Source of the DNA: Apis mellifera
Lineage: Eukaryota; Arthropoda; Insecta; Hymenoptera; Apidae
Direction: 5' to 3'
DNA length: 64,000 bases
NCBI RefSeq assembly: GCF_003254395.2
Contig: NC_037651.1
Span: forward strand, 9,475,001 to 9,539,000
Every line of letters starts with the position of its first letter. Position 1 is the stretch's first letter. The notes beneath the pieces are model-generated. The model was not told the origin of the DNA, ran no database searches, and worked only from the letters and a program-made list of their open reading frames with translations. This document shows positions 63,161-64,000 of the stretch, piece by piece. The position numbers were made by a program, and so were the translations under genes.

Positions 63161-64000
63161 ACGTTTCCATCCCTTCTTGCCACGGCAACAACGTCTTTCC
63201 CCTCTACTCCTTCTTCTCCGCCGTCCCTCTCTTTCCTTTCCCCGGCTGTCGCTTACTCCCGCGCCAAACAACCCTCCCTCGCGCCGCCACGTCCTTTCCT
63301 CTTTTCCCTACCTTGGGGTTCGCCCGCTTCCACCCCCACCACCTGCCCACCATCCCCACCCGCCGCATTTTTACGTCGCTTTCATCCTTTTTTCCACGTG
63401 GCGTACACGTGGAAGTGTGAGTCCGGAGGGCGGAGATGAGCACCCTCTTTTTTTTCGCCTCTCTCTCTCTCTACGACCGCGTGGCTCTTGTTCGTGTCGT
63501 GCACGAACAACCCTTCTCCCCCTCCTTTAACAGCGGCCCGCTGGCACACGCTTCAGGTGGAAATTCAGAATTCCCGCGACGAGGAAGAAAGCGAGCGGCC
63601 TATCCGTGGATACCGACCCCTTTAACCGGACACGCACGTGCAAACGCGCAACGGCGCGTGAAGATCGTGCTCGATGGACCACTCTCGATCGTTTTCCTCG
63701 TCGCCGCGTCGCCCAAGCTTCAAAGAGGCGGGCCGCGGTCCTCCCCTTTCTTCTCGTCGCGTCACGGGCGAGAAAGAAAAATCGAAGAAGAAGAAGAAGA
63801 AGAAGAAATAGGGGTGGAGGAAGGGAAACGGTGGACACGTGCCACCACCCTCTCTCTCTATCTGTCGACAGAATCTGACAGATGTCCGAGCATTTTTCGA
63901 CCACAGTTTATTTTCCGCATAAACACCGTGCGGGGGTGTAGGAGGAAGGGGACTATGTACCGCGATTGCGATCCCGACTTCCGCTCCCGACAGCCTGTTG

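Larger units (their letters stand above)
57126..64000. other. upstream region of the dati-like gene
   Basis: No confident gene. Contents: a purine-rich minus strand (57160-57440), a Z-DNA-prone GT/GC run (57643-57734), another at 58047-58092, CT-rich DNA (58640-58890), ACG/GAC triplet arrays (60257-60293, 61231-61372, 61978-62061), a CCA array (63095-63160) and CT runs. Two non-repetitive plus-strand ATG frames, 59099-59413 (104 codons) and 60425-60619 (64 codons), have no recognised domain. The promoter and first exon(s) of the minus-strand gene probably lie in this region or beyond. Confidence 0.6.

Noticed and set aside
1..64000. tRNA, rRNA, CRISPR arrays, insertion sequences, known insect microRNAs
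   Set aside because: Scanned by eye for T-loop motifs, regularly spaced direct repeats, transposase-like frames and several well-known microRNA sequences; none was convincing. A tRNAscan, Infernal and RepeatMasker run would be decisive.

Overview
The window looks like animal, probably insect DNA. Its high CpG content, the many GA/CT, TCG and TA microsatellites and the alternating purine and pyrimidine tracts resemble hymenopteran (bee, wasp or ant) genomes. That assignment is an inference from composition; no species-diagnostic sequence was recognised. There are no bacterial-style operons, and most long open frames are by-products of low-complexity DNA that lacks stop codons.

One gene can be supported. 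It lies on the minus strand, runs across most of the window (about 57.1 kb down to base 1) and continues past the left edge. It encodes a large C2H2 zinc-finger transcription factor. In transcription order the exons are: a possible start exon (57125-57018, weak); a long Gln/His/Gly-rich exon (about 56613-54940); a small Gly-rich exon (52743-52633); a His/Pro-rich exon that could be a cassette (32772-32587); an exon with fingers 1-2 (27886-27568); an exon with finger 3 and most of finger 4 (11220-11036); and an exon with the end of finger 4 and all of finger 5 (105-1, cut by the window edge). All proposed junctions have GT/AG borders and compatible phases, so the frame stays open from the polyQ exon to finger 5. 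The finger array belongs to the wider LIN-29/Rotund/Squeeze/ZNF384-like group, and the HLPDCGRAFIQLSNLQQH and GGPNATSCPVCHKLFLG motifs best match, from memory, insect datilografo (dati, CG2052).

Layout: 1-105 exon with finger 5; 106-11035 intron; 11036-11220 exon with fingers 3-4 and a possible read-through alternative end (10871-11035); 11221-27567 intron; 27568-27886 exon with fingers 1-2; 27887-32586 intron; 32587-32772 His/Pro exon; 32773-52632 intron of about 20 kb; 52633-52743 Gly exon; 52744-54939 intron; 54940-56613 polyQ exon; 56614-64000 upstream region with one candidate start exon and many simple repeats.

The rest is intronic or upstream DNA holding microsatellites, R/Y tracts, Z-DNA-prone runs and a few lower-repeat islands that may be regulatory. 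No tRNA, rRNA, transposase, CRISPR array or second confident protein gene was found. The most interesting points are a possible intron-retention isoform that would close finger 4 with a different histidine and add a polyQ tail, a frame-preserving His/Pro cassette, an 11-residue tandem repeat in the activation-like domain, and an intronic palindrome combining a CRE with flanking GATA sites.
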